From Phycisphaeraceae bacterium (GTDB taxonomy: Bacteria; Planctomycetota; Phycisphaerae; Phycisphaerales; UBA1924): a stretch of DNA of 64,000 nt. Each line of letters opens with the position of its first letter. Positions within the stretch are counted from its first letter, which is position 1. The notes beneath the pieces are model-generated. The model was not told the DNA's origin. It saw only the letters and a program-made list of their open reading frames with translations, and searched no databases. Below, one piece after another: positions 30,501 to 37,706 of this stretch. The position numbers were made by a program, and so were the translations under genes. Location: NCBI GenBank assembly GCA_021297895.1, contig JAJTHN010000021.1, positions 17,812 to 81,811 on the forward strand, given 5' to 3'.

Positions 30501-30842
30501 CGCGAGAACCGTGCCCGGGGCGTGCCGATCCGTCAGGCGGCGATCGACGCGGCACGGACGCGTTTCCGCCCGATCATCATGACGTCGCTGGCGTTCATCC
30601 TCGGCGTTGTGCCGCTGCTGTTTGCGACCGGCGCGGGCGCGGCGAGCCGGCAGGCTCTTGGCACCGCGGTGTTCGGCGGCATGATCGGCAACACGCTGCT
30701 CGGGCTCGTGTTCACGCCGGCGATGTACGTGGTGGTGCAGACCATGGCCGAGTGGGTCCGGCCCATGAAGCCCGCCGCGACGACGGGCTCATCGGGCCCG
30801 GGGCCGGCGGCGCCGGCGGTACAGACCGCCGCGGCCCATTGA
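27588..30842 (+). CDS. RND multidrug efflux pump, HAE1 family (AcrB/MexB-like)
   Basis: A proton-driven inner-membrane drug exporter. The 1084 residues match the HAE1 length. It starts MLSQFFIRRPVFACVISI, the usual first segment, with GGAAG upstream; an in-frame ATG/GTG 30 nt earlier would add ten atypical residues. TM4 has GIVVDDAIVVVENVERN with the paired Asp of the proton relay. The first periplasmic loop (PVVRVEATYPGASAQTIADTV, VDGMLYMQS) and the C-terminal GLVLLVGLGAKNAILIVEFAR are conserved. It follows the interrupted adaptor by 120 nt. No TolC-type outer-membrane gene and no regulator gene are in the window. If the adaptor is dead, the pump may use another one. Confidence 0.95.
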   Translation: MLSQFFIRRPVFACVISILITLLGGIAASLLPTAQYPELAPPVVRVEATYPGASAQTIADTVASPLEQEVNGVDGMLYMQSNSSDGRYGLDVTFEVGTDIDMAAVLVQNRVSIALAKLPDEVRRQGVTTRKQSTNLAGVVSLSSDLNADGTPMNDDLFLANYLAINWRDEFSRVPGVGAITILPAKDYGMRIWLDPRKLRARQLTVNDVINAVREQNVQVAAGRIGSEPAPEGTDFELTITARGRLTDPAEFARVIIKSDNGRIVRIEDVARVELGARDYGTLATFNGRPNAVLVVYQLPGANLVALAEAVQAKLDELTPRLAAGVQARFFYDSSMFIKASLEEVIKTLIEAFVLVFVVVLIFLQSFRATLIPALTIPISLVGTFLFMAALGFSINMLTMFGMVLAIGIVVDDAIVVVENVERNMTEHKLGAFDATVRAMHEITGAVIAITLVLMSVFVPAAALPGITGEMYRQFALTIAASTALSAVCALTLSPALCAILLKGAHAAGHDGPAKGFILFRPLVWAGRAFNRVFDRITAVYVLIARGTTRVAAVMVLLLVGVMGLTAVVYSRVPTGFVPNEDLGFAVVAAQLPDGASLQRSRDVIDKVRVQLLGDGKSLQGIEGIADVVTLSGFSVLDGNGSNLANAWIVLKPWDERARTGRSVNAIIGDINARVQQIQEAQMLVFSLPAIPGLGNASAIDMRVQDRGNLGRDSLAQATNETIGAIMGQQPRTIAFAFSSYRAGVPQLLVDIDREKVIKLDVPLQTVFDTLQASLGSAYVNDFNQFGRTWQVSVQADAPFRLSPVDITRLEVRSRRGNMIPLGSLLTVRDTVGPERVARYNMYTSSTINGIPLPGVSSGAGMATMLAAAKSTLPPEMGVEWSGLSYQESRVGNQGLLVFGLAILLVYLILAAQYESFATPIAVVLSVPLVIIGAMLALSWRDLDNNVFTQIGLVLLVGLGAKNAILIVEFARENRARGVPIRQAAIDAARTRFRPIIMTSLAFILGVVPLLFATGAGAASRQALGTAVFGGMIGNTLLGLVFTPAMYVVVQTMAEWVRPMKPAATTGSSGPGPAAPAVQTAAAH

Positions 30843-30900
30843 TTCGGGCACCCGTCGCTCGCCGAGACCGCGTCAGTGGCGCCGCTGCAAGACGAGAGGT

Positions 30901-31311
30901 TCAGAGCTCCATGCGTTCCCAATCGCCGGCGTCGGCGATCGTGCCGCGCGTCGCGGGCTCGAACCAGCAGCGAAAGAGCGCGATCGCGTCGTGGAGCTGA
31001 TCGTGCTCGGGGCGGTCATCGCCGTCGGCCTCGGGGTCGATGATCAGGGGACCATCGGCGAGCATGAAGTGCTCATCAGGGCTGGGCGTGTGGTGCTCCA
31101 CGATGAGGCCTTCCTCGATCAGCGCGGCCTGAATGTAGTCGTTTGTGCCGGCGCGGAGAATGACGAACCCGCCGGGCTCGCTGCGAGAGAGGTGCTCGAC
31201 GATCGCGCGGACGTCATCCCACGTCGGGGATTGCACGATGCCGTTTGTCGGCTCGAGCGTGAGATCGGCCCATTCGAGTTCGAGGCTGCCGCCTGAGTGT
31301 TTCGTGCTCAT
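30901..31311 (-). CDS. Hypothetical acidic protein (possible Imm1-like)
   Basis: A 136-residue acidic protein without a signal peptide or membrane segment. NGIVQSPTWDDVRAIVEHL...GGFVILRAGTNDYIQAALIEEG has the layout of Imm1-type small proteins (W.DV..I..L, then paired strands and a conserved Gly/Tyr), but no toxin gene lies next to it and the match is weak. It sits 28 nt upstream of the start-distal end of aroC on the same strand, so it may be co-transcribed after aroC. Function unknown. Confidence 0.6.
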   Translation of the reverse strand: MSTKHSGGSLELEWADLTLEPTNGIVQSPTWDDVRAIVEHLSRSEPGGFVILRAGTNDYIQAALIEEGLIVEHHTPSPDEHFMLADGPLIIDPEADGDDRPEHDQLHDAIALFRCWFEPATRGTIADAGDWERMEL

Positions 31312-31339
31312 GATGAGGATTCGGGACTCGGGTTGTTGA

Positions 31340-32530
31340 TCAGTGGTCCTGGTCGGGCGATTCCAGCGGCAGGGCTCGCGCGTGGGTCAGGAAGCGGGCG
31401 TATTGATCGCGGGCTTCGGTCAGTGAATCGCCGGCGAACTTCTCGCGAAGAACGCGGGCGACCTCGAACGCGACGACGTTCTCAAGAACGACGCTCGCGG
31501 CGGAGACGGCGCAGATGTCGCTGCGCTCGTAGTCGCTCTGCGCGGCGGCCTTTGTGTTGAGGTTGACACTGGGCATGCCGCGGAGGAGCGTGGAGATGGG
31601 CTTCATCGCGGCGCGGACGATGATGGGGCTGCCGTTGGTCATGCCGCCTTCGGTACCGCCAGCGTTGTTGGTGGTGCGGACGAAGCCGAGGCTGGGGGTG
31701 TCCTTTCGAGCAGGGTCGAAGGCGATGGGGTCGTGGACCTCGTGGCCCCAGCGGTCGGCGCAGGCGAAGCCCAGGCCCATTTCGACGCCCTTGATCGCCT
31801 GAATGCCCATGACGGCCTGCGCGATGCGGGAGTCGAGTTTGTCCCGATAGTCCATCGTCGAGCCGAGGCCGGGCGGGCAATTGAAGACGTGGCACTCAAT
31901 CAGGCCGCCGACGGTGGTCTTGTCGATTTTGGCCTGGCGGATGATGTCGTGCTGGGCGCTGGTCGCGGCGGGGTCGGGGCAGTAGGTGTCGCTGGCGTCG
32001 CGGTCGGCCTTGTGGCGGGCCAGATGCTCGGCGGTGATGGCCACGTTCGTGCGGACCTGATGGATCGAACGGACGAAGCCGAACGCCTCGATGTCGAACT
32101 GCTTGAGAAGACAGCGGGCCAGAGCGCCGGCGGCGACCCGCGCTGCGGTCTCGCGGGCGCTGGCGCGTTCGAGTGTTTCGCGGCAGTCGGTGGTGAGGTA
32201 CTTGATGCTGCCGGCAAGGTCGGCGTGGCCGGGCCGCGGCGTGTGAACGGGGGGGGTGCGCGTGGTGTCGTCCAGCCGCGAGTCGCGATTGGGGATTCGC
32301 AGGGTGATGGGCGAGCCGATGGACTTGCCCAGTCGGATACCGGAGAGGACCTCGGCACGGTCGGTCTCGATGTTCTGACGCCCGCCGCGGCCGTAGCCGC
32401 CCTGGCGGCGTTCGAGTTCGGCGTTGATGAAGTCCAGGTCGATCGGGACGCCGGCGGGCATGCCGACGATGGTGGCCAGGAGTGCGGGGCCGTGGGATTC
32501 GCCTGCGGTCTGGTAGGAGAGTTGGGACAT
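31340..32530 (-). CDS. aroC: Chorismate synthase
   Basis: Last step of the shikimate pathway: removes phosphate from 5-enolpyruvylshikimate 3-phosphate using reduced FMN. The 396 residues include the signature GESHGPALLATIVGMPAG at the N-terminus, RPGHADLAGSIKY (His and FMN contacts), RASARETAARVAAGALA, and TNNAGGTEGGMTNG. Length is normal (350-400). The start MSQLSYQTAGESHG matches the family; TACCCT lies 6 nt before the ATG and no ribosome binding site is visible. It is divergent from the HAD gene, whose start is only 35 nt away. Confidence 0.96.
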   Translation of the reverse strand: MSQLSYQTAGESHGPALLATIVGMPAGVPIDLDFINAELERRQGGYGRGGRQNIETDRAEVLSGIRLGKSIGSPITLRIPNRDSRLDDTTRTPPVHTPRPGHADLAGSIKYLTTDCRETLERASARETAARVAAGALARCLLKQFDIEAFGFVRSIHQVRTNVAITAEHLARHKADRDASDTYCPDPAATSAQHDIIRQAKIDKTTVGGLIECHVFNCPPGLGSTMDYRDKLDSRIAQAVMGIQAIKGVEMGLGFACADRWGHEVHDPIAFDPARKDTPSLGFVRTTNNAGGTEGGMTNGSPIIVRAAMKPISTLLRGMPSVNLNTKAAAQSDYERSDICAVSAASVVLENVVAFEVARVLREKFAGDSLTEARDQYARFLTHARALPLESPDQDH

Positions 32531-32536
32531 CGCCGT

Positions 32537-32542
32537 AGGGTA
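32537..32542 (-). promoter_or_regulatory. Candidate -10 box of a leaderless aroC mRNA
   Basis: The minus strand reads TACCCT-ACGGCG-ATG: hexamer, 6 nt, aroC start. It lies 9 nt from the matching hexamer of the divergent HAD gene. Confidence 0.4.
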
Positions 32543-32551
32543 GGTCGGCGC

Positions 32552-32557
32552 TATGCT
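32552..32557 (+). promoter_or_regulatory. Candidate -10 box of a leaderless HAD hydrolase mRNA
   Basis: TATGCT followed by 7 nt and ATG at 32565. This favours the ATG at 32565 over the one at 32553, which lies inside the hexamer. Confidence 0.45.
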
Positions 32558-32564
32558 CCGCCCC

Positions 32565-33326
32565 ATGCCCGGCACGCTTCCGCTGCGACAGTACGACCTG
32601 GTGATCGCCGACATCGACGGATGCCTGGTGAGCGAAACGACCGCGCCGTTTGACCTGGAGTCTCTGGCCACAGTTCGGCGGTACAACGAGCTGGCGCTGG
32701 AGCGCGGGGATCGGCCGATTGTGACCCTGTGCAGCGGACGGCCGCAGCCGTTTGCGGAGAGCATCTGTCGGCTGATCGGGAACACGACGATGCCGTGCGT
32801 GTGCGAGATGGGTGTGTGGACCTATCACCCGGGAACGAATCGTTACGAGATGGACCCGGCGATCACGCCGTCGCACCTGCGAGCGGTGGGGGAGTTGTCG
32901 GCATGGGCGGCGAGTGAGTTCGGCGGCATCGGCGTGACGCAGCAGCCGGGCAAGAACGCGAGTGTGACGCTCTGGCATCCGGATACCCGACGGCTCCGTG
33001 AGGAGATCTTCCCGGCGGTCGAGAAGCGGATACGCGAGTCGGGCTGGCCGTTTCGCGTGTCGATGACGTGGTACTACATCAACTGCGATCTGGCGCACGT
33101 GTCAAAGGGTTCGGGGATCGACCGGCTGTTGAAGATGACCGGTCTCTCGCGGGCTCGGCTGGCGGGGATCGGCGACACGACCGGGGACAAGTGCATCGCT
33201 GAACGCGTGGCGTTCTTCGCGTGCCCGAGCAATGCGCAGGCGGGGATCAAGGAACACGCGCACTACATCGCGAGCAAGCCGGAGGCCGAAGGCGTTGTGG
33301 AGATTCTCGAGCGGCTGATCGGCTGA
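32565..33326 (+). CDS. HAD-superfamily hydrolase, type IIB (sugar-phosphatase-like)
   Basis: 253 residues from the ATG at 32565 (an ATG at 32553 would add four). It contains the four HAD motifs: IADIDGCL (nucleophile Asp16, acid/base Asp18), LCSGRP (motif II Ser), SKGSGIDRLL (motif III Lys) and GIGDTTGDKCIAE (motif IV Asp pair). The cap between motifs II and III is the C2 alpha/beta type found in Cof, sucrose-phosphate and mannosyl-3-phosphoglycerate phosphatases. Substrate unknown; a sugar phosphate is the best guess. It is divergent from aroC, with promoters apparently back to back. Confidence 0.82.
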   Translation: MPGTLPLRQYDLVIADIDGCLVSETTAPFDLESLATVRRYNELALERGDRPIVTLCSGRPQPFAESICRLIGNTTMPCVCEMGVWTYHPGTNRYEMDPAITPSHLRAVGELSAWAASEFGGIGVTQQPGKNASVTLWHPDTRRLREEIFPAVEKRIRESGWPFRVSMTWYYINCDLAHVSKGSGIDRLLKMTGLSRARLAGIGDTTGDKCIAERVAFFACPSNAQAGIKEHAHYIASKPEAEGVVEILERLIG

Positions 33327-33413
33327 GGCTTGGAGTGCTGCGCGGCGGCGGGCGGGGATGGCAAAGCGTGAATCGCTGAGCGTGACCGTCGCCCGATCAT
33401 CATCGCTGAGCAC

Positions 33414-34649
33414 TTAGAGAACGAGCATCGCGTCGCCGAAGGAGTAGAACCGGTAGTTGCTGCTCAGCGCGGCGGCGTACGCGGCCTGCAGGCGGGCGAC
33501 GCCGCGGCTGGGGATATCGGCCGTACCGGGCGTGCTGTCCAGCAGCGACGCGATCATGGCCATGAGCGTGCTGCGGGGCAGATGGAAGTTGGTCAGCATG
33601 CTGTCAAGGTGCTTCCAGCGGTGGCCGGGGGTGATGAGGAGTTTGGTCCAGTGCTCGAGCGGCGTGCCGTCGAGCGCGGGCTGCAAGGTTGGGAAGGATT
33701 CGAGCGTGCGGGCGCTGGTGGTGCCGACTGCCACGACTCGGCGGCCCTGAGCACGAGCACGCGCGATGACTCTCGCTGAGTCGGGCGGGATGGTGCACCA
33801 TTCGCTGTGCATGGGGTGCTGTTCAACGAACTCGCACTCGACGGGCTTGAAGGTGCCGGTTCCGACGTGAAGCGTGACATCGACGCGGTGCACGCCGCGG
33901 GCGGCGAGGCGGCCCAGGAGTTCGGGCGTGAAGTGCAGTCCGGCGGTTGGCGCGGCGATGGAGCCGGCCGCGCCGTGGCTCGCGTTGGTACCGCTGCCGG
34001 GGCCAGCAGGGCCGGCGGGGCCGGTCGAGGGCTGGTCCGCTCGGGCGTAGACGGTCTGATACGTCGCGCGGTCGTCGCGTTCGCTGGGCGTAGGAGCGTC
34101 GGCGTGGCGCTTGCGGGCGGCGAGGATGTAGGGGGGCAGCGGGGTGCTGCCGACGCGGTCCAGAAGCGCGATCGCGCCCAGGGCCAGCAGATCGGCGGGG
34201 CCATCGGGCGAGCAGATCCACGCGCCGGCCTCGCCCTGGCTTTCTGAGCGATGGTGAAGGATGAGCGAGAGTTGCGTGGGCTGGCCGTCGGCGTCGTAGA
34301 GCGCGATGCGGGCATTCTCGCGCATGCGTCGCCCCTTGAGCATCACGCGCCAGCGGCTCGGGTCGGATTCAACGGGGCCGAGGTACAGGCCCTCGACCTT
34401 GCCCATCGTGTCGGCGCGCACGCCCTGGATCCGCGCGGGGATGACGCGAGAGGTGTTGACGACCAGCACGTCACCGGGAGAGAGATACTCCGGCAGATCC
34501 CGCACTTGGCGGTGCTCGATGAACTCGGGGTCGGCCCGGCGGAGCACGAGCATGCGAGCCGAGTCGCGCGGCGAAACCGGCGCGGTCGCGATGCGGTCTT
34601 CGGGCAGCGTGTAATCGAGCGCAGCAGTCGGAAGCACCAAGTTCTCCAC
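33414..34649 (-). CDS. queA: S-adenosylmethionine:tRNA ribosyltransferase-isomerase
   Basis: Transfers and isomerises the ribosyl of SAM onto 7-aminomethyl-deazaguanosine tRNA in queuosine synthesis. Conserved segments include LPEDRIATAP, VLVVNTSRVIPARI, GSTPLPPYI, DRATYQTVYA, GSIAAPTAGLHFT, HVGTGTF, MHSEW, VVAVGTTSARTLES and TNFHLPRSTLMAM. The 411 residues exceed the usual ~345-360. Part of the excess is a ~26-residue Gly/Pro/Ser-rich insertion between YQTVYA and GSIAAP, normally only a few residues. The start is a GTG; no ribosome binding site is clear. It stands alone. Confidence 0.95.
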   Translation of the reverse strand: MENLVLPTAALDYTLPEDRIATAPVSPRDSARMLVLRRADPEFIEHRQVRDLPEYLSPGDVLVVNTSRVIPARIQGVRADTMGKVEGLYLGPVESDPSRWRVMLKGRRMRENARIALYDADGQPTQLSLILHHRSESQGEAGAWICSPDGPADLLALGAIALLDRVGSTPLPPYILAARKRHADAPTPSERDDRATYQTVYARADQPSTGPAGPAGPGSGTNASHGAAGSIAAPTAGLHFTPELLGRLAARGVHRVDVTLHVGTGTFKPVECEFVEQHPMHSEWCTIPPDSARVIARARAQGRRVVAVGTTSARTLESFPTLQPALDGTPLEHWTKLLITPGHRWKHLDSMLTNFHLPRSTLMAMIASLLDSTPGTADIPSRGVARLQAAYAAALSSNYRFYSFGDAMLVL

Positions 34650-34703
34650 GGGCGGTCGGCGATCGTTGACGCCCCAGCACCCGGGGTCCAGTTGATGCTC
34701 GGG

Positions 34704-34723
34704 GTGTTGCCTGCGGGCAACAC
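34704..34723. other. Perfect hairpin in the queA upstream region
   Basis: GTGTTGCC-TGCG-GGCAACAC (8-bp stem, 4-nt loop) lies between the divergent queA and hypothetical genes. Function unknown; possibly part of a leader or an operator. Confidence 0.4.
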
Positions 34724-34833
34724 GTGGCGATCGGGAAACACCGAGAACCGAACGAGAGCCTCAAATTGGGGCCGAAATACCAGGGATTCTCGGGCATTTC
34801 GGGGCCGGAAACGTCTGGCATGCGGATCGTTGG

Positions 34834-35331
34834 ATGTTCCGCATGCGCATCGGAGACCTCGTCAAACAAGCGACACTTCCCTACACCCTTGCGTCGCTGC
34901 TGAGCCAGCAACAGCAGGCCGCGGGGGTCATTCCCGGGCTGACGCAGCCGACGGGAGCACCGGCGGCGGGAGGTGCGTCGACGACGAGCGGTCGGCAGCG
35001 TGCGGCGTCAGCGCCGACGCAGACGTTTCGATTCAGCGAGCCGGTTGATGTGGTGGACCTGTCACCGGCGGTGCGTTCGGGGCTTGCGCGTCAGGCGTCG
35101 CGGAGCAGCGCTCAGCGTCGGGACGAAGGCGGGGCCGCGGGCGATGAGTTTGCGAGCGATGGCGCGATGGGATTGCTCGAGACGCTTGTGCGTGAGCGAC
35201 AGGTGATGAACGTGACGATTCCCGGCCGCGGCCGGTCTTCGCCGACGGTGAACCTGATGTTCGAGACCGAGTCGGTCTATCGCCTGATCCAGCCTGTGAA
35301 CACGGGTCAGTTGGTCGACGCGCAGGCCTGA
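34834..35331 (+). CDS. Hypothetical protein
   Basis: 165 residues, or 162 if the ATG at 34843 is used. No signal peptide or membrane segment. N-terminal helix (IGDLVKQATLPYTLASLLSQQQQ), a disordered Ala/Thr/Ser linker, then RFSEPVDVVDLSPAVRSGLA, a helix (AMGLLETLVRERQVMNVTIPG) and strands (VNLMFETESVYRLIQP). The VDLSPA segment faintly recalls short motifs in flagellar assembly factors, but I see no firm match. It is divergent from queA and upstream of the EF-G paralogue. Function unknown. Confidence 0.55.
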   Translation: MFRMRIGDLVKQATLPYTLASLLSQQQQAAGVIPGLTQPTGAPAAGGASTTSGRQRAASAPTQTFRFSEPVDVVDLSPAVRSGLARQASRSSAQRRDEGGAAGDEFASDGAMGLLETLVRERQVMNVTIPGRGRSSPTVNLMFETESVYRLIQPVNTGQLVDAQA

Positions 35332-35486
35332 TGGCCAGCGGCGTGGCGGAGAGGTTCGGCTCGAGTTCTCGGGCTTCCCCTGAACCTGCGCCATGTGGGG
35401 ACCAGGGACTGACCTCAATGGGGTGGAATCAAGGGTGTGTGCGGTGCAGAACGCGTGCAGATGCGTGCGTTTGTGCGGCGTTTTTG

Positions 35487-35492
35487 TAGAAT
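35487..35492 (+). promoter_or_regulatory. Candidate -10 box of the EF-G paralogue
   Basis: TAGAAT preceded by TTTTTG, about 100 nt upstream of the start codon. No good -35 hexamer at the right distance. Confidence 0.3.
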
Positions 35493-35537
35493 GAGATTCC
35501 CGGTGAGCGCCAGGGCCTCGTCGCTCGGGCGCGGGCC

Positions 35538-35561
35538 GGGCGACGCAGATTTGCGTCGCCC
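35538..35561 (+). promoter_or_regulatory. Hairpin in the 5' leader of the EF-G paralogue
   Basis: GGGCGACGCA-GATT-TGCGTCGCCC, a perfect 10-bp stem with a 4-nt loop, 31 nt before the ATG at 35593. No T-tract follows, so it is more likely an mRNA leader structure than a terminator. Confidence 0.5.
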
Positions 35562-35592
35562 CTTTGACGGCCTTTGCAGGAGAATCTCGATC

Positions 35593-37671
35593 ATGGCCAC
35601 CTTCCCCACCGCCCAGATTCGAAACGTGGTGCTGACCGGACACCTTGGCAGCGGCAAGACGACGATTGTTGAGCGGCTCTTGTTCGACACGCACGCGATC
35701 GGGAAGATGGGCTCGGTGGGTGACGGATCGACGGTGAGCGACTTTGAGGCTGAAGAGAAGCATCACAAGCACTCGCTGTACTCGTCGCTGGTGCACTTTG
35801 TGCACAACCGCACACTGGTGAACGTGATCGACACGCCGGGGAGCCCGGACTTCATCGGTCAGGCGGTGAGCGTGCTCGCGCCGGCGGAGATGGTCGTCGT
35901 GGTGATCGACGCGGCGCGGGGGATCGAGGTGACGACGCGGCGGGTGATGAAGGTCGCGGGGGAGTTGGGAATGCCTCGGCTGGTGCTGGTGAACAAGATC
36001 GATCATGAGGAGAAGGACCTTCCCGGGCTGCTCGAGGAGATTCGCGAGGCATTCGGCAAGGAGTGCCTGGCGATCAACCTGCCGGTGCGGAGCGGGACGG
36101 ATGTGATCGATGTGTTCGACCATGCCACGCCGCAGGCCGGAGCGGGCGGCGGGATCGAGGCGGACTTTTCGAGTGTCGCCGCGGCCCATCAGGCGATCAT
36201 CGAGCAGGTGGTCGAGATGGATGAGGAACTGACGGGCGAGTACTTCGAGAAGGGCGACCATCTCGATCCGATCAAGTTGCGCGGAGCGTTCGAGTCGGCG
36301 ATGCGTGCGGGCCACCTGGTGCCGGTTGCGTTCTGTTCGGCGCGGACGGGAGCGGGGATCGGCGACCTGCTGCACATCATCACGGATCTGTGCCCGACGC
36401 CGCTGCACGAGACGCCGCCGGCGCTGATGCAGGCGGACGCTGACGGGAAGAAGACGATTTACGATCCGGAGGTTGATCCGAGCAAGCCGGCCGTTGCGCA
36501 CGTCTTCAAGATCGTCAACGATCCGTTCAAGGGCAAACTCGCGGTGTTCCGGGTGATTCAGGGCACGGTCAAGGCCAAGAGCGAGTTGTTCCACAACGAG
36601 GACAAGAAGCCGGTGCGAATCGGGCACTTGTTCAAGATCCGCGGCGCCGAGCACACAGAGGTGGATCACCTGACGACGGGCGACATCGGGTGCGTTGCGA
36701 AGGTGGATGAACTCAAGTACAACAGCGTGCTGCACGCGGATGCGAGCCTGCACCTGCATGCTCCGGAGGTCCCGCTGCCGCGGCCGCTTTACGGCGTGGC
36801 GGTGGAGCTGAAGAACCATGCCGACGAGACAAAGTTCACCAACGCGATGCACAAGTTGATGGAGGAGGATCCGTGCTTCGCGATGGAGCGTGTCGCGGCG
36901 ACGGGCCAGACGGTGCTGCGTGGGCAGGGTGAGCTGCACCTGCGGATGATGCTCGAGCGGCTCAAGACCCGGTACAACATCGAACTGACCACGCAGCCGA
37001 CGAAGATCGCGTACAAGGAGACGATCACGGCCAAGGCCGAGGGGCACCATCGCCACAAGAAGCAGACGGGCGGCGCGGGGCAGTTCGGCGAGGTGTTCCT
37101 GAGGGTCGAGCCGCTGCCGGCAGATCACGAGACTGGCTTCGAGTTTGTCAACGCGACGGTCGGCGGATCGATTCCGCGGCAGTTCATGCCCGCGGTGGAG
37201 AAGGGCTGCCGCCAGGTGCTGACGATGGGCGCGATCGCGGGGTATCCGCTGACGGGCGTCCGCGTCGAGGTGTACGACGGCAAGTACCACGATGTGGACA
37301 GCAAAGAAGTCGCGTTCGTCGCGGCGGGAAAGAAGGCGTTCATGGACGCCGTCGCCAAGGCCCGGCCCGCCCTGATGGAGCCGTGGGTGCTGCTCGAAGT
37401 CACCGCACCCGCGGCGAAGATGGGCGACCTGACGGCGGACATTTCGGGCAAGCGTGGACGGGTGCAAAGCAGCGACATTGATGGCAGCGATCAGTGCGTT
37501 ATCCGAGCACACGTGCCGCTGAGTGAACTGGCCAACTACACCAGCCAACTCAAGAGCATGACCGGCGGTCAGGGCTCGTACACGCTGGAGTACAGCCACG
37601 ATGAGCGAGCGCCGAGCGAGGTGCAGGCGAAGGTTGTGGCGGCGTTCAAGCCGAAGGATGAGGACGACTGA
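35593..37671 (+). CDS. Elongation factor G-like GTPase (EF-G paralogue, type II-like)
   Basis: A 692-residue translational GTPase with EF-G domain order. G1 GHLGSGKTT replaces the usual GHIDAGKTT. The sequence GDGSTVSDFEAEEKHHKHS, DTPGSPDF (G3) and VNKIDHEE (G4) follow. The C-terminal domains IV/V (GGSIPRQFMPAVEKG; GYPLTGVRVEVYDG) are intact. The SVGDGSTVSDFE pattern marks the EF-G paralogue group (often called EF-G2/FusA2) rather than the main translocase, so a specialised or stress role is inferred. The ATG has AGGAGA 8 nt upstream; the longer reading frame has no support. The main fusA/str operon is not in the window. Confidence 0.9.
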   Translation: MATFPTAQIRNVVLTGHLGSGKTTIVERLLFDTHAIGKMGSVGDGSTVSDFEAEEKHHKHSLYSSLVHFVHNRTLVNVIDTPGSPDFIGQAVSVLAPAEMVVVVIDAARGIEVTTRRVMKVAGELGMPRLVLVNKIDHEEKDLPGLLEEIREAFGKECLAINLPVRSGTDVIDVFDHATPQAGAGGGIEADFSSVAAAHQAIIEQVVEMDEELTGEYFEKGDHLDPIKLRGAFESAMRAGHLVPVAFCSARTGAGIGDLLHIITDLCPTPLHETPPALMQADADGKKTIYDPEVDPSKPAVAHVFKIVNDPFKGKLAVFRVIQGTVKAKSELFHNEDKKPVRIGHLFKIRGAEHTEVDHLTTGDIGCVAKVDELKYNSVLHADASLHLHAPEVPLPRPLYGVAVELKNHADETKFTNAMHKLMEEDPCFAMERVAATGQTVLRGQGELHLRMMLERLKTRYNIELTTQPTKIAYKETITAKAEGHHRHKKQTGGAGQFGEVFLRVEPLPADHETGFEFVNATVGGSIPRQFMPAVEKGCRQVLTMGAIAGYPLTGVRVEVYDGKYHDVDSKEVAFVAAGKKAFMDAVAKARPALMEPWVLLEVTAPAAKMGDLTADISGKRGRVQSSDIDGSDQCVIRAHVPLSELANYTSQLKSMTGGQGSYTLEYSHDERAPSEVQAKVVAAFKPKDEDD

Positions 37672-37674
37672 AGA

Positions 37675-37702
37675 CTCGTTTCACACGAGCCCGAAAGCGG
37701 GC
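37675..37702. terminator. Double hairpin between converging EF-G paralogue and ddl
   Basis: CTCGT/ACGAG (37675-37689) adjoins GCCCG-AAAG-CGGGC (37689-37702), packed into the 35-nt gap between the two stop codons. No T-tract; the position supports a short terminator. Confidence 0.4.
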
Positions 37703-37706
37703 GTGA

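Noticed and set aside
32531..32785. Upstream extension of aroC to 32785
   Set aside because: The extra residues match no chorismate synthase, overlap the HAD gene on the opposite strand, and have no ribosome site; MSQLSYQTAGESHG is the family start.
35437..35592. Upstream extension of the EF-G paralogue to 35437
   Set aside because: It includes the leader hairpin and lacks a ribosome site; ATG at 35593 has AGGAGA and gives the normal N-terminus.
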